A DNA stretch of 12,000 bases from JAFGMQ01 sp036733345. GTDB lineage: Bacteria > Desulfobacterota > DSM-4660 > Desulfatiglandales > Desulfatiglandaceae. The DNA lies in assembly GCA_036733345.1 (NCBI GenBank), contig DAINAR010000074.1:1-12000 (forward strand), given 5' to 3'. Positions 1-7,177 of the stretch are shown here, piece by piece (positions within the stretch are counted from its first letter, which is position 1; each line of letters starts with the position of its first letter). The translations under genes were made by a program, and so were the position numbers. The notes under the pieces were generated by a model. It was given only the letters and a program-made list of their open reading frames with translations. It made no database searches and was not told the DNA's origin.

Positions 1-54
1 AATCATCATCCGCTTTCCCGTGGAATCGGTATCCGGATTGGCGTGGATTATACA
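1..54. mobile_element. Possible end of an IS21-like element
   Basis: Two imperfect 19-bp direct repeats lie at 8-26 and 31-49, with a period of 23 bp; they agree at 14 of 19 positions and share ATCCG at the start and CGTGG near the end. Multiple tandem repeats of about 20 bp followed by a terminal CA are typical of IS21-family ends, and here the second repeat is followed by ATACA ending at 54. The rest of the element would lie to the left, outside the window. No transposase is visible, so the family call is a guess from repeat architecture. Short reading frames cross this stretch on both strands, but none resembles a known protein. Confidence 0.35.
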
Positions 55-522
55 TCCATCCAGAAGCCAAGGGGCTAGGTTTAACGGATCACTCCCTTTG
101 CCTTTAGCTTAGACAAATAAAATTTGCCTATCTCCAAAGACAATTATCATGCAAAGCATAACTCTGTGTGATGTACATGAATTGTTCGTAATATTATTAA
201 TCGATTGTATTCAGGATAACGCAAATAACATACCATAAAAAAGGCAGGGATTTGGTGGTGTCAATATATTGATATTATTGATATTTGTGAAGGTATGCAT
301 TGTTTTTATTATACAGTGCTATCTTAGAGATGCATAGTGGAAATGTGTTATTGGATAATATCTAAACAATTGTTATATAAATCCTATGTTCTTATACAAT
401 GAATTAACTTATAAAATCAGTTGATTAGAGGACATTTTATTTTGACTTTTACTTGAAGCCGATATTGATGGTAAAAATAAATGCTTCCCATAAGGGACAT
501 GCAGCATTTCGGTAGCATGCAA
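55..522. other. AT-rich gene-free stretch
   Basis: I see no convincing gene here on either strand. The stretch is AT-rich and contains a 10-bp palindrome (CAATATATTG, 262-271) running into short TTGATATTA-type repeats at about 269-287. It lies between the possible IS end at the left edge and the stop codon of the sigma-54 activator. A weak terminator candidate for that gene lies at its right end and has its own entry. No sigma-54 (-24/-12) promoter was found. Confidence 0.5.
473..503 (-). terminator. Weak candidate terminator after the sigma-54 activator
   Basis: On the minus strand, about 20 bases after the stop codon of the upstream gene, TCCC-TTAT-GGGA can form a short stem-loop. Flanking TGC and GCA can extend it across an internal loop, and a T-rich run (TTTATTTTT) follows. 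The stem is short, so this is only a candidate; it is placed where the end of the operon would be expected. Confidence 0.3.
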
Positions 523-1944
523 TCAAAAACTATTCTTTTTTATCCCATAGCGTCTCATAATCCTTTGCAAGGATGCCCGTTTAATATTTATCTCTCGGGC
601 TGTCTTGGAAATATTTCCCTGATTTCTTTGTAACGCATTGGTAATAAATGTTCTTGTGAAATTATCCAAACATTTTGTTTTTGCTACATTAAAATCCAGT
701 TCAGATACTTGAGATAAAATATAACCGCATTCTTTTGTAGGCGAGATTGTATTTCTAATTTTTTGGGGCAGATGCATAAATTTTATATGTTGATCATCTG
801 CTGTTATAACAGCATGTTGTATCGTATTCTCTAACTCTCTAATGTTTCCGGGCCATGCATATGAATTTATAGATTCTATAAATTCTTGGCCAAAAGTCAG
901 GTTAGGCTTGTTATATTTTTTTTTAAAGATTTTTAAGAAATGTAAGCTTAAAGGAAGAAGGTCATCATTCCTTTCTCTCAAAGGTGGAATTTCGGTTTTG
1001 ACAACATTTAAGCGAAAAAAGAGATCTTCTCTGAATTTTCCATTTTCTACCAAAGTATCGAGATTTTTATTTGTAGCAGCAATTATGCGCGTGTTAATCT
1101 TTACTTTTTTTGTACTCCCGACTGGCGTTATCTCATGTTCTTGAACAACACGAAGGAGTTTTCCCTGCAGTCTTAAAGGTAGTTCACTTATTTCATCAAG
1201 GAGTAATGTCCCTTTAGCTGCAATTTCAACATAACCTTTTCTGTCTTCATTTGCACCCGTAAAGGCCCCCTTAACATAGCCAAACAATTCACTCTCTAAT
1301 AAGCTCTCACTCAATGCAGCGCAATCAACAACCACAAATGGGGCTTCATTTCTTGGGCTTTTATCGTGGATAATCTTCGCAATCAAGCTCTTACCTGTGC
1401 CACTTTCTCCTTGAATAAGAACATTACAATCTATGGCGGCAATTTTATCAACTAGGGAGATGATTTTTATAACTTTACTGTTATTACTTACGAAATCATG
1501 GTGCAGAGTGAGTTCCTTAAGCTTTTTTTTCAGATTATTTACTTCCTCTTCTTTCCTTTTCTCTTCTGTTAAATCAGTTGCCAAACCTATCATGGCAATA
1601 GGGGCCCCATTTTCATTTCGAAGAGGAATGCAAACGATAAATGCAGGAAATTGTGTACCGTTTTTTTTCTTTAAGAGTACTTCACCCCTAAAAATATTAC
1701 CTTTTCTGATTTCTGCTAAAACGTTTGGCTTTTTGACACCAAGTATTGTCACGTGTCTTCCAAGTACATCTTTTGCATCATATTGAAATTCTTTCTCTGA
1801 TCCATTATTAAAAAATATGATTATGCCGTTCAAGCTAACAACAATTATCGATTCATTGATATTTTCGACTATATTCGTTAAGAAATTACGGGTTGTTTTT
1901 TTAAGCTCTAAGATTAAATCTTTCCAGTTCGTCAGACTATCCAT
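523..1944 (-). CDS. PAS-domain sigma-54-dependent transcriptional activator
   Basis: This is a bacterial enhancer-binding protein of 473 residues that should activate RNA polymerase holding sigma-54. A PAS domain spans about residues 20-128. The AAA+ domain (about 152-380) has Walker A GESGTGKS (179-186), the sigma-54-contacting GAFTGA loop (226-231) and Walker B TLLLDE (246-251). A Fis-type helix-turn-helix lies near 443-468 (NISKTAREINIKRASLQRI). There is no receiver domain, so the signal is probably sensed by the PAS domain; its ligand is unknown. I chose ATG at 1944 because AAAGGA lies 9 bases upstream and the PAS domain begins soon after. The frame stays open to 2181, but that part overlaps the preceding gene and matches nothing. 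The gene is AT-richer than its neighbours. It follows the MoeA-like gene by 178 bp. No sigma-54 promoter was seen in the window, so its target is not evident. Confidence 0.93.
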   Translation of the reverse strand: MDSLTNWKDLILELKKTTRNFLTNIVENINESIIVVSLNGIIIFFNNGSEKEFQYDAKDVLGRHVTILGVKKPNVLAEIRKGNIFRGEVLLKKKNGTQFPAFIVCIPLRNENGAPIAMIGLATDLTEEKRKEEEVNNLKKKLKELTLHHDFVSNNSKVIKIISLVDKIAAIDCNVLIQGESGTGKSLIAKIIHDKSPRNEAPFVVVDCAALSESLLESELFGYVKGAFTGANEDRKGYVEIAAKGTLLLDEISELPLRLQGKLLRVVQEHEITPVGSTKKVKINTRIIAATNKNLDTLVENGKFREDLFFRLNVVKTEIPPLRERNDDLLPLSLHFLKIFKKKYNKPNLTFGQEFIESINSYAWPGNIRELENTIQHAVITADDQHIKFMHLPQKIRNTISPTKECGYILSQVSELDFNVAKTKCLDNFTRTFITNALQRNQGNISKTAREINIKRASLQRIMRRYGIKKNSF

Positions 1945-2122
1945 GTATAAAAATCCTTTCCGAAATATTCTATAATAGATAATGTCATCATTCAGCTCTA
2001 CAGTATATGAAACCTTGTCAGTATTAGCTTTACAAGATGGTGGCTTAACCCCGTATCCACTTTTTCGGGCAAAGATTACCAAGGGTTTCTTCCTGGCTTT
2101 CGGAAATATCCATTGCTGCTTC

Positions 2123-3169
2123 CTATTTTCCGAAGGGGCACAGCGGATAGCGACAAACGTCACAATTATAGCACATACCACCGTGCGCCATTAATGCAAT
2201 GTCTTTTCTTGTAAGGGATTCCCCGGCCAAAACTCGAGGCAAGATCAGGTCAAAAATTGTGGCCCTGTAGAAAAGGACGCAGCCAGGTAATCCTAACACG
2301 GGGACAGAACCAAACCGTCCATATAAAAACATGGCGCCGGGAAGGACAGGCGTGCCATACACTATATCCCTTGCTCCAGCCTCATATATTGCCATACGTG
2401 TTATATCGTCAGGATCAACACTCATGCCTCCAGTTACCATAATAAGCTCGGCATCATTTTGAAGCAACTCCTGAATCTTCGTTACAATCTTTATCTTGTC
2501 ATCCGGTACAAATGATATATCATTGATTTCACAATCGAAAAACTCAAGCTTTTTTTTGACGACAGGAGCAAATTTATCTTCGATGAGCCCAGTGTAGACC
2601 TCTTTACCAGTGACAACAAGAGAAATTTTGGGTCTTGATAAGGGCTTAACAGAAAAAATACCATCGGCATCTTCAGCGATCTTTACAGCAGCGTTGAGTA
2701 TCTTTTCTTCAATAACCAGTGGGATAGCTCTGGCTGCTGCCACGATATCATTTTTTTCAACAAGAGTGTTGTTGTGTCGTGAGGAACAGGAGATATCGGG
2801 AACAAGGTTAACCTCGATCAGGGCATCAATGTTTACCTTCAAAAGACCCCTGTGACTCGCTTTTAGAGATATTTTGCCTTCCGAAGGTTTTGGGTCAAAA
2901 ACAACACCAGTACCAGCAAATGCCGTACAAAGCCTGACTGCCGCATCGTCTTCGTGGACTTCACCAGGATCTAGATGCAGCACAAAGAGATGTTCTTTTC
3001 CAACACGTCTCAGATGCAGCAGGTCTTCTTCAGTTATGATATGTCCCTTTTTAAAAGCTGGCCCCTTGAACTGGCCGGGGATAATTTCAGTGACATCGTG
3101 TGCCAGAACCGTCCCCACGGCCTGTTCAATGGGAATTGACTTCGCTGAAGATTTATATTTATTTGACAT
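2123..3169 (-). CDS. MoeA-like molybdopterin-binding protein with Cys-rich tail
   Basis: A 348-residue cytoplasmic protein. About residues 180-320 form a MoeA/MogA-type molybdopterin-binding domain, with VTGKEV (186-191), MVTGGMSVDPDD (244-255) and GLPGC (293-297). The N-terminal 180 residues are not clearly the usual MoeA domains. Related proteins act in or near molybdenum-cofactor synthesis, but this stand-alone subfamily has no function known to me. The C terminus ends with four cysteines (C333, C336, C339, C344) in CxxCxxCxxxxC, followed by PFGK, which suggests a metal or Fe-S site. The start is supported by AAGGAGG seven bases upstream of the ATG at 3169. It lies 156 bp after the broken DUF364 gene. 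That gap holds a small hairpin (ACCAC-TCAT-GTGGT, 3242-3255) but no T-run, so the gene may be co-transcribed with the transport operon. Confidence 0.88.
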   Translation of the reverse strand: MSNKYKSSAKSIPIEQAVGTVLAHDVTEIIPGQFKGPAFKKGHIITEEDLLHLRRVGKEHLFVLHLDPGEVHEDDAAVRLCTAFAGTGVVFDPKPSEGKISLKASHRGLLKVNIDALIEVNLVPDISCSSRHNNTLVEKNDIVAAARAIPLVIEEKILNAAVKIAEDADGIFSVKPLSRPKISLVVTGKEVYTGLIEDKFAPVVKKKLEFFDCEINDISFVPDDKIKIVTKIQELLQNDAELIMVTGGMSVDPDDITRMAIYEAGARDIVYGTPVLPGAMFLYGRFGSVPVLGLPGCVLFYRATIFDLILPRVLAGESLTRKDIALMAHGGMCYNCDVCRYPLCPFGK

Positions 3170-3325
3170 AGAATGGCCTCCTTAATCTTTATTATATTTC
3201 ACATTAAGCCACGTCATGGCCACATCATAATCGAATTATTTACCACTCATGTGGTTAGAACACCCTCTTCTAAATATGGTGTACTTGTAACGTGGATTTA
3301 CCTGACAAAACTGTCACAGTCCTCT

Positions 3326-3814
3326 TCAATGTCCACAGTGGCAGAAGTAGTTCAGCCCCAGCAAGTTAGCCGCGCCAGAAAATGTGATTCCGCAAAATAT
3401 AACCGGTTTGGATATCTTAAATTGCTCGAAAATACCATTGACCATGGTGGTACCCGTAACTAAGGCTATATCACACCACCTCAAGTTTTCCTCTGTTTTT
3501 AGAGGGCCATTTATCACCACCAAAAATTTCTCCTGGCCGATGTTGTCACGGTCCATATCTGCAACCCGCAATTCAAACTTGCCGGTCAAATCACCATACA
3601 TATCAGTGAATGCCTGCCCCAAGGAACCTCTAAATTCCGCCTGCATCAAGCGTTTCTCTGCCAGTTACCAGTAGATAATCTTTGTCCTCGGGTTTTCCAA
3701 TAGCTTACTCAGGAGAGAAAGAAACCGCTTTAATCACAACTTTCTCTGTTTCAAGATCATTTTGCTTTATAGTTCGAGCAAATTCTTTTTTAATAATGTC
3801 ATAGATTTTTCCAT
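3326..3814 (-). pseudogene. Broken DUF364 (putative heavy-metal chelation) gene
   Basis: Fragments in three frames join into one DUF364-like protein. The likely start is ATG at 3814, overlapping the ATPase end. Lesions seen: (1) a run of five A at 3806-3810, where six would restore MEKIYDII; (2) a one-base loss near 3711-3715 after VVIKAVSL; (3) TAA at 3705-3707 in SPE*AIGKPEDKDYLLVTG; (4) one extra base near 3650, between GRETL and MQAEFRGS. The last 107 codons (from 3649) are open and carry AFTDMYGD, LVTGTTMVNGIFEQF, KPVIFCGITFSGAANLLGL and FCHCGH. From memory, full-length relatives have roughly 80 more residues between the AFTDM and RVxDxDxDNIG motifs, so an in-frame internal deletion near 3580 is likely as well. 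The family is annotated as putative heavy-metal chelation and often lies near metal or cofactor ABC transporters. Sequencing error is unlikely because flanking genes are intact. Confidence 0.82.
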
Positions 3815-4872
3815 CGCCTCTCTTCGTCTCGATAAACTTTTATACTCCTCAACTTCAATATCAAGAATACATCTTTACCCACCACGAAATCCATATCATG
3901 ATATATATGGTGTGGCATCTCAGCTAACAAATGGTTTTCCCCTGCCTCTACGTTCAATCTGACCATACTATCATCAACGTCGATATCAGTAATGATTCCC
4001 TTAAATCGGTTGACATCCGGTCCAGGTGGTTTGCTTTCAGAAACATAAATGTCCCGTGGAAGCAGAGCAATTTTTTTCACCTTATTCCCATCATCGGGAA
4101 TTATTATGGGAAGCCCTCCACAACCAACTTCCATAACTCCCTTGCCCAGACTGTTACAGTACAAACAATCCAGAATGTTAGGAGTTCCAATAAAGTCAGC
4201 AACTTTTTTACTCTCAGGATAAAAGAACACATCTTCAGGTTTACCTACCTGTTCTATGTGCCCACTTTCAATTACAGCTATTCTGTCTGCTATTTCTTCA
4301 GCTTCGGTCAGATTATGAGTAACATATATAGTAGTAATACCCAGCCTGCTATGCAGCTGCTTCAGTTCCATCCGCAAGTACTTCGAAGTTTGTACATCCA
4401 AACTACTTAATGGTTCATCCAAAAGCAGAATCTTGGGAGAAAGAGCCAGTGCCCTAGCCAAAGCGACTCTTTGTTTTTCACCACCACTCAGCTTCATAGG
4501 GTAACGGGATGCAAGGTGCTTTATCTTCATCATCCTCAATAATTCCTCAACTCGTGCGTTCACATCATGTTGAGGCCACTTCTGAATTTTTAAACTATAG
4601 GCTATATTTGATGTAACATTCAGATGAGGGAATAAGTACAAATTTTGAAACAGATAACCTATCTTTCTCTTGCTGGGCAACAATTGATCCACTGGGATAC
4701 CATCAAAAAGCACCGACCCTTCATAGGTTATCAATCCAGCGATAATGTTCAGCAAAGTACTTTTTCCTGCAGCGTTTGATCCCAGCAACACAAGAAATTC
4801 CTTGTCAAACACCTCTAGATTGACGTTATGACAAACATACTTGGATATATTTTTAAGTCTAATAAAGGGCAT
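3799..4872 (-). CDS. ABC transporter ATP-binding protein, ModC-like with TOBE-type tail
   Basis: The 357-residue ATPase subunit of the importer encoded by the three adjacent genes. It has Walker A GSNAAGKST (31-39), Q-loop Gln76, signature LSGGE (128-132), Walker B LLLDEP (149-154) and switch His186 (THN). Residues after about 235 form a regulatory tail, and about 290-346 look like a TOBE domain of the kind found in ModC and related importers. Simple SsuB/TauB ATPases, the usual partners of SsuC-type permeases, lack this tail, so the combination is a hybrid. The gene starts one base after the permease stop codon, and its GAGG ribosome-binding site lies inside the end of the permease gene. The last codons overlap the start of the decayed DUF364 gene. 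The transported ligand cannot be read from this subunit. Confidence 0.93.
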   Translation of the reverse strand: MPFIRLKNISKYVCHNVNLEVFDKEFLVLLGSNAAGKSTLLNIIAGLITYEGSVLFDGIPVDQLLPSKRKIGYLFQNLYLFPHLNVTSNIAYSLKIQKWPQHDVNARVEELLRMMKIKHLASRYPMKLSGGEKQRVALARALALSPKILLLDEPLSSLDVQTSKYLRMELKQLHSRLGITTIYVTHNLTEAEEIADRIAVIESGHIEQVGKPEDVFFYPESKKVADFIGTPNILDCLYCNSLGKGVMEVGCGGLPIIIPDDGNKVKKIALLPRDIYVSESKPPGPDVNRFKGIITDIDVDDSMVRLNVEAGENHLLAEMPHHIYHDMDFVVGKDVFLILKLRSIKVYRDEERRWKNL

Positions 4873-4873
4873 A

Positions 4874-5635
4874 CTACCTCAAATGGACCGTTAATTTCGC
4901 CTCTATAAATGCAAACATTTTTTCAAAGGAAAAGCACATCACAGATAAAACCACCAGGCAGACAATGATGATATCCATTCTCATCAGGCTTTCTGCCTTC
5001 ATCATCAGCGCTCCGATACCGGTTGGAATAGCTACCATTTCCGCCGCTATTACCACACGCCATGCCATTCCAGATTCAAGCCTCAACCCGGTAAAGATGT
5101 TGGGCAGTGCCAGGGGTATAACCACTGATGTCAAAATATTCATATCAGAGGCACCTAGTGTTCTTGCCACCTGAATGTAATTTTTGTCTACAGTCCTGAT
5201 GCCAGTAGCCGTATTGTAAAGGATAGGGAAAAAAGAGCAGATAAATATTATAGCAATTGGCAAGGCTTCACCAATGCCAAGCCATAACATCAAGAGTGGC
5301 AACCAACCTAAAGCCGGAATAGGAAAAATGAGGCTAACTATTGGATTCAATGCTTTATTTATCACATCTTTCCATCCCATAATAATTCCCACAAATAATC
5401 CAGCAATAGAACCAGCAGAAAAACCAATAAGAACCCGAATCAAGCTGCTCAGGAAGTTATGCCCAAGCACTTTGTTGGCTGTCAGGTAATAGAATTCCAT
5501 TACCACTGTGAAGAAAGAGGGGAACAAGCTCTGACCCGGGATTAGGTTTAATCGGGCAACTATTTCCCACATCATCAGAAATATGAATACTGGCAATATC
5601 CCCCACCCCGGTTTAAACCTTTTAAGACCATTCAT
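4874..5635 (-). CDS. ABC transporter permease, SsuC/TauC-like
   Basis: A 253-residue inner-membrane permease of the BPD_transp_1 family. Hydrophobic segments near residues 12-30, 66-86, 97-120, 125-145, 185-205 and 221-237 suggest about six membrane spans. The cytoplasmic EAA-type loop that docks on the ATPase lies at about 155-190 (VARTLGASDMN, then IPLALPNIFTGLR). The segment AAEMVAIPTGIGALM (197-211) is typical of SsuC/TauC/ThiX-type permeases that partner NMT1/SsuA-like binding proteins. Its ATG overlaps the stop codon of the binding-protein gene by one base (TAATG), so translational coupling is likely. Probable function: a homodimeric channel for a small organic or oxyanion ligand that is not identified. 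Confidence 0.93.
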   Translation of the reverse strand: MNGLKRFKPGWGILPVFIFLMMWEIVARLNLIPGQSLFPSFFTVVMEFYYLTANKVLGHNFLSSLIRVLIGFSAGSIAGLFVGIIMGWKDVINKALNPIVSLIFPIPALGWLPLLMLWLGIGEALPIAIIFICSFFPILYNTATGIRTVDKNYIQVARTLGASDMNILTSVVIPLALPNIFTGLRLESGMAWRVVIAAEMVAIPTGIGALMMKAESLMRMDIIIVCLVVLSVMCFSFEKMFAFIEAKLTVHLR

Positions 5636-6639
5636 TACTCGCAGAACCTCAAATCCAGAATCTCTCCAACATTGAAGCTGTTCTTGATATAGCCTAACTG
5701 TGCTAAATAATCTATGGTATCCTGAACTATTGCTGGGTCAATTTCCGTAGCACATTCCATTTTGGTAGTTAAAGACTTTAATATAGCCTCAGGAGTAATC
5801 TCTAATTCTGCGGCGACCCCGCCTATCTTGAGAGGAAGAACTTCTTTCCCGACAACCGTTAACTCGCCAGCAGTTATTGCTGCTGCATCTTCAGGATGTT
5901 CACGAATATAACGAGTCCCTCTCTGTGTAACCTTCGCCAGCTTTCTAACTATATCAGGATGGTCCTGTATAAGTTCCTCGGTTACTATTAATACGCTACC
6001 TTGCATCTCAGGCCAGACATCCTGTGCCATCAGGAGTTCTTCAAAACCATATTCCTCACCCATAGTGGGGAACTGTTCGCAGCAAAAACCGGCGTCTAAT
6101 CGTCCCATTTTAAGGGCAAGAAGGACTTTCGGTGGAGGCATGCGATGAACCTTACTCAGTATCTTATCCTCATCGAGCCGGAACTTATCTATCGTCTTAT
6201 GCATGAGTGCATCTACAGGACTGCCCTCCCTGGAACACCCGATACGGACATCGGGTCTTTCTAAGTCTCTGATGCTTGTTACTTTATCAGGGTTAACAAG
6301 TAAACCATAACCATATCTATGCGTCCCGGCAACGATCTTTATCGGCAGCTTACTGTTTGCCCTTGCACATATTGCTGGGATCAAGCAGATGTAAGCTGCG
6401 TTGATGTCGCCTCTACCCAGTGCAGTTGCCAGAGACACGCCGGTTATGTAATTCTCAAAAGAGCTAATCTTTAAGCCTTCATCTTCATACCACCCTTGAT
6501 TCCTGGCTATATGAGCGCAGGCAGCATGGTCTACAAACTCCACTGCCATATGAACAAACGCATCATTCTTGGAGTCACATCCGCCAAGAGAAATGAACAC
6601 CAGCAATCCCGCCAAAAATAATATGAACAGTTTTTTCAT
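5635..6639 (-). CDS. NMT1/SsuA-like ABC substrate-binding lipoprotein
   Basis: A 334-residue extracytoplasmic solute-binding protein. The N terminus has MKK, a hydrophobic stretch and the lipobox LGGC, with lipidation at Cys21. The mature part starts like NMT1/THI5/SsuA proteins (HAACAHIARNQGWYEDEGL) and continues with LATALGRGDINAAYICLIPAI and MGRLDAGFCCEQFP. This fold class binds sulfonates, nitrate, thiamine precursors and other small ligands; it is not the ModA, TupA or WtpA class used for molybdate and tungstate. The neighbours (ModE-like regulator, MoeA-like protein, DUF364) nevertheless point to a molybdenum or cofactor role, which is inference. The ribosome-binding site before ATG 6639 is poor (GTGAAAGA about 11 bases upstream). 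The next gene overlaps by one base. Confidence 0.92.
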   Translation of the reverse strand: MKKLFILFLAGLLVFISLGGCDSKNDAFVHMAVEFVDHAACAHIARNQGWYEDEGLKISSFENYITGVSLATALGRGDINAAYICLIPAICARANSKLPIKIVAGTHRYGYGLLVNPDKVTSIRDLERPDVRIGCSREGSPVDALMHKTIDKFRLDEDKILSKVHRMPPPKVLLALKMGRLDAGFCCEQFPTMGEEYGFEELLMAQDVWPEMQGSVLIVTEELIQDHPDIVRKLAKVTQRGTRYIREHPEDAAAITAGELTVVGKEVLPLKIGGVAAELEITPEAILKSLTTKMECATEIDPAIVQDTIDYLAQLGYIKNSFNVGEILDLRFCE

Positions 6640-6857
6640 TGAACTATCATTCTTTCACTCATTTAACCAATCAACATTTTTAACTCGGCCGCAAAAATAA
6701 CCATAGAAAACATTCTGGTTAACCACATTTCTTATATTCGATTAAAAAGTTTAGCTCTTATTTGGGCTGAGATAACACTTCCTGCGGCAACGCAGATTAA
6801 TATAGGCAGAGATTAAGATACCCCAGGAAATATCCCGGAAGACTAAAAACATGCCAC
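6640..6857 (-). other. Leader or gap upstream of the binding-protein gene
   Basis: No gene is supported here. Read on the minus strand it contains a small stem-loop (CTGCG-TTGC-CGCAG, 6782-6795) with no T-run, and a 10-bp palindrome TGGTTAACCA (6716-6725). I compared it by eye with what I remember of the Moco riboswitch and saw no convincing match. I could not find a clear promoter, so the operon may be read from the candidate promoter near 7143-7171. Confidence 0.4.
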
Positions 6858-7016
6858 TTATTGACTATAGAGCCTGCCGCCCCCGCCACTAAATCCCAGC
6901 GTGGCTGATGCAGTCCCTATCCCCAAACCGCCTCCAATACCCAACAAACCGGAGTTAAAACCAGAAACAGCTCCAGCGTCTGACAGCCCCAAAATCACAA
7001 TCCAAGTAAATTCCAC
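6858..7016 (-). CDS. Small glycine-rich hydrophobic ORF, hypothetical
   Basis: A frame of 52 codons from GTG at 7016 (open to an ATG at 7067). The product is hydrophobic near its start (FTWIVILGL) and very glycine-rich at the end (GLLGIGGGLGIG, then GFSGGGG). I do not recognise it. The ATG at 7067 has no ribosome-binding site and its first codons overlap the degenerate cysteine-tail fragment, so GTG 7016, preceded by CAGGT, is the better start if the gene is real. It would be the first gene after the candidate promoter at 7143-7171. A membrane-anchored peptide and a chance open frame are both possible. Confidence 0.25.
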   Translation of the reverse strand: MEFTWIVILGLSDAGAVSGFNSGLLGIGGGLGIGTASATLGFSGGGGRLYSQ

Positions 7017-7036
7017 AAGCTTATACCTGAACCTCG

Positions 7037-7141
7037 CTTGCCGCAGGGGTAAACTGGAAAGTAGCATTTGTTCGGATTAAAATATAGCCCACCATGTCCT
7101 CCCAACGTCATTATAACCTGCCGCTGCAACAGCTTGCCTTC
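7037..7141 (-). pseudogene. Possible remnant of a second Cys-rich MoeA-like C terminus
   Basis: In one minus-strand frame the codons just after an in-frame TAG (7142-7144) read EGKLLQRQ, VIMTLGGHGGLYFNP and NKCYFPVYPCGK. Aligned with the last residues of the intact MoeA-like protein in this window (AGESLTRKDIALMAHGGM, then CYNCDVCRYPLCPFGK), 13 of about 34 positions match, including HGG, N, C, P, P and GK at nearly the same spacing. Three of the four cysteines are lost, two of them aligned with Tyr. The frame continues to TGA at 6995-6997. It looks like the end of a decayed paralogue. An alternative is a 38-residue small protein starting at ATG 7111, with AGG six bases upstream. Confidence 0.35.
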
Positions 7142-7171
7142 CTATATCGCTATCGATATAACGCTGGTCAA
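7140..7171 (-). promoter_or_regulatory. ModE-box-like operator and candidate promoter for the transport operon
   Basis: Plus strand 7140-7163 reads TCCTATAT, 8 bases, ATATAACG. The second half matches the half-site ATATAACG of the E. coli ModE consensus (CGNTATAT-N8-ATATAACG as I recall it), and the first half matches its TATAT core; the spacer is the expected length. The same stretch contains the inverted repeat TATATCG-CTAT-CGATATA (7143-7160). On the minus strand TTGACC (7166-7171) lies two bases from the box; candidate -10 hexamers (GATATA or TATAGG) overlap the box but are poor. It lies just after the modE-like stop codon and faces the transport operon. ModE repression by occlusion is inferred. 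Confidence 0.5.
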
Positions 7172-7177
7172 AAAATT

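Noticed and set aside
1..78. Partial plus-strand gene ending at TAG 76-78
   Set aside because: The 25 codons match nothing I recognise, and the same bases show a tandem repeat that better fits an IS end.
55..522. CRISPR or other regular repeat array in the AT-rich region
   Set aside because: The repeats are short, irregular and AT-rich (TTGATATTA-type) with no repeat-spacer pattern.
1945..2181. N-terminal extension of the sigma-54 activator by 79 residues
   Set aside because: It overlaps the end of the MoeA-like gene and resembles no domain; ATG 1944 has a good ribosome-binding site and precedes the PAS domain directly.
3931..4410. Plus-strand open frame of 159 codons
   Set aside because: It is antisense to the ABC ATPase and has no domain signature.
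6640..6857. Moco riboswitch upstream of the transport operon
   Set aside because: By eye I could find neither the conserved core as I remember it nor an expression platform; a covariance-model search (Rfam Moco_RNA_motif) would settle it.
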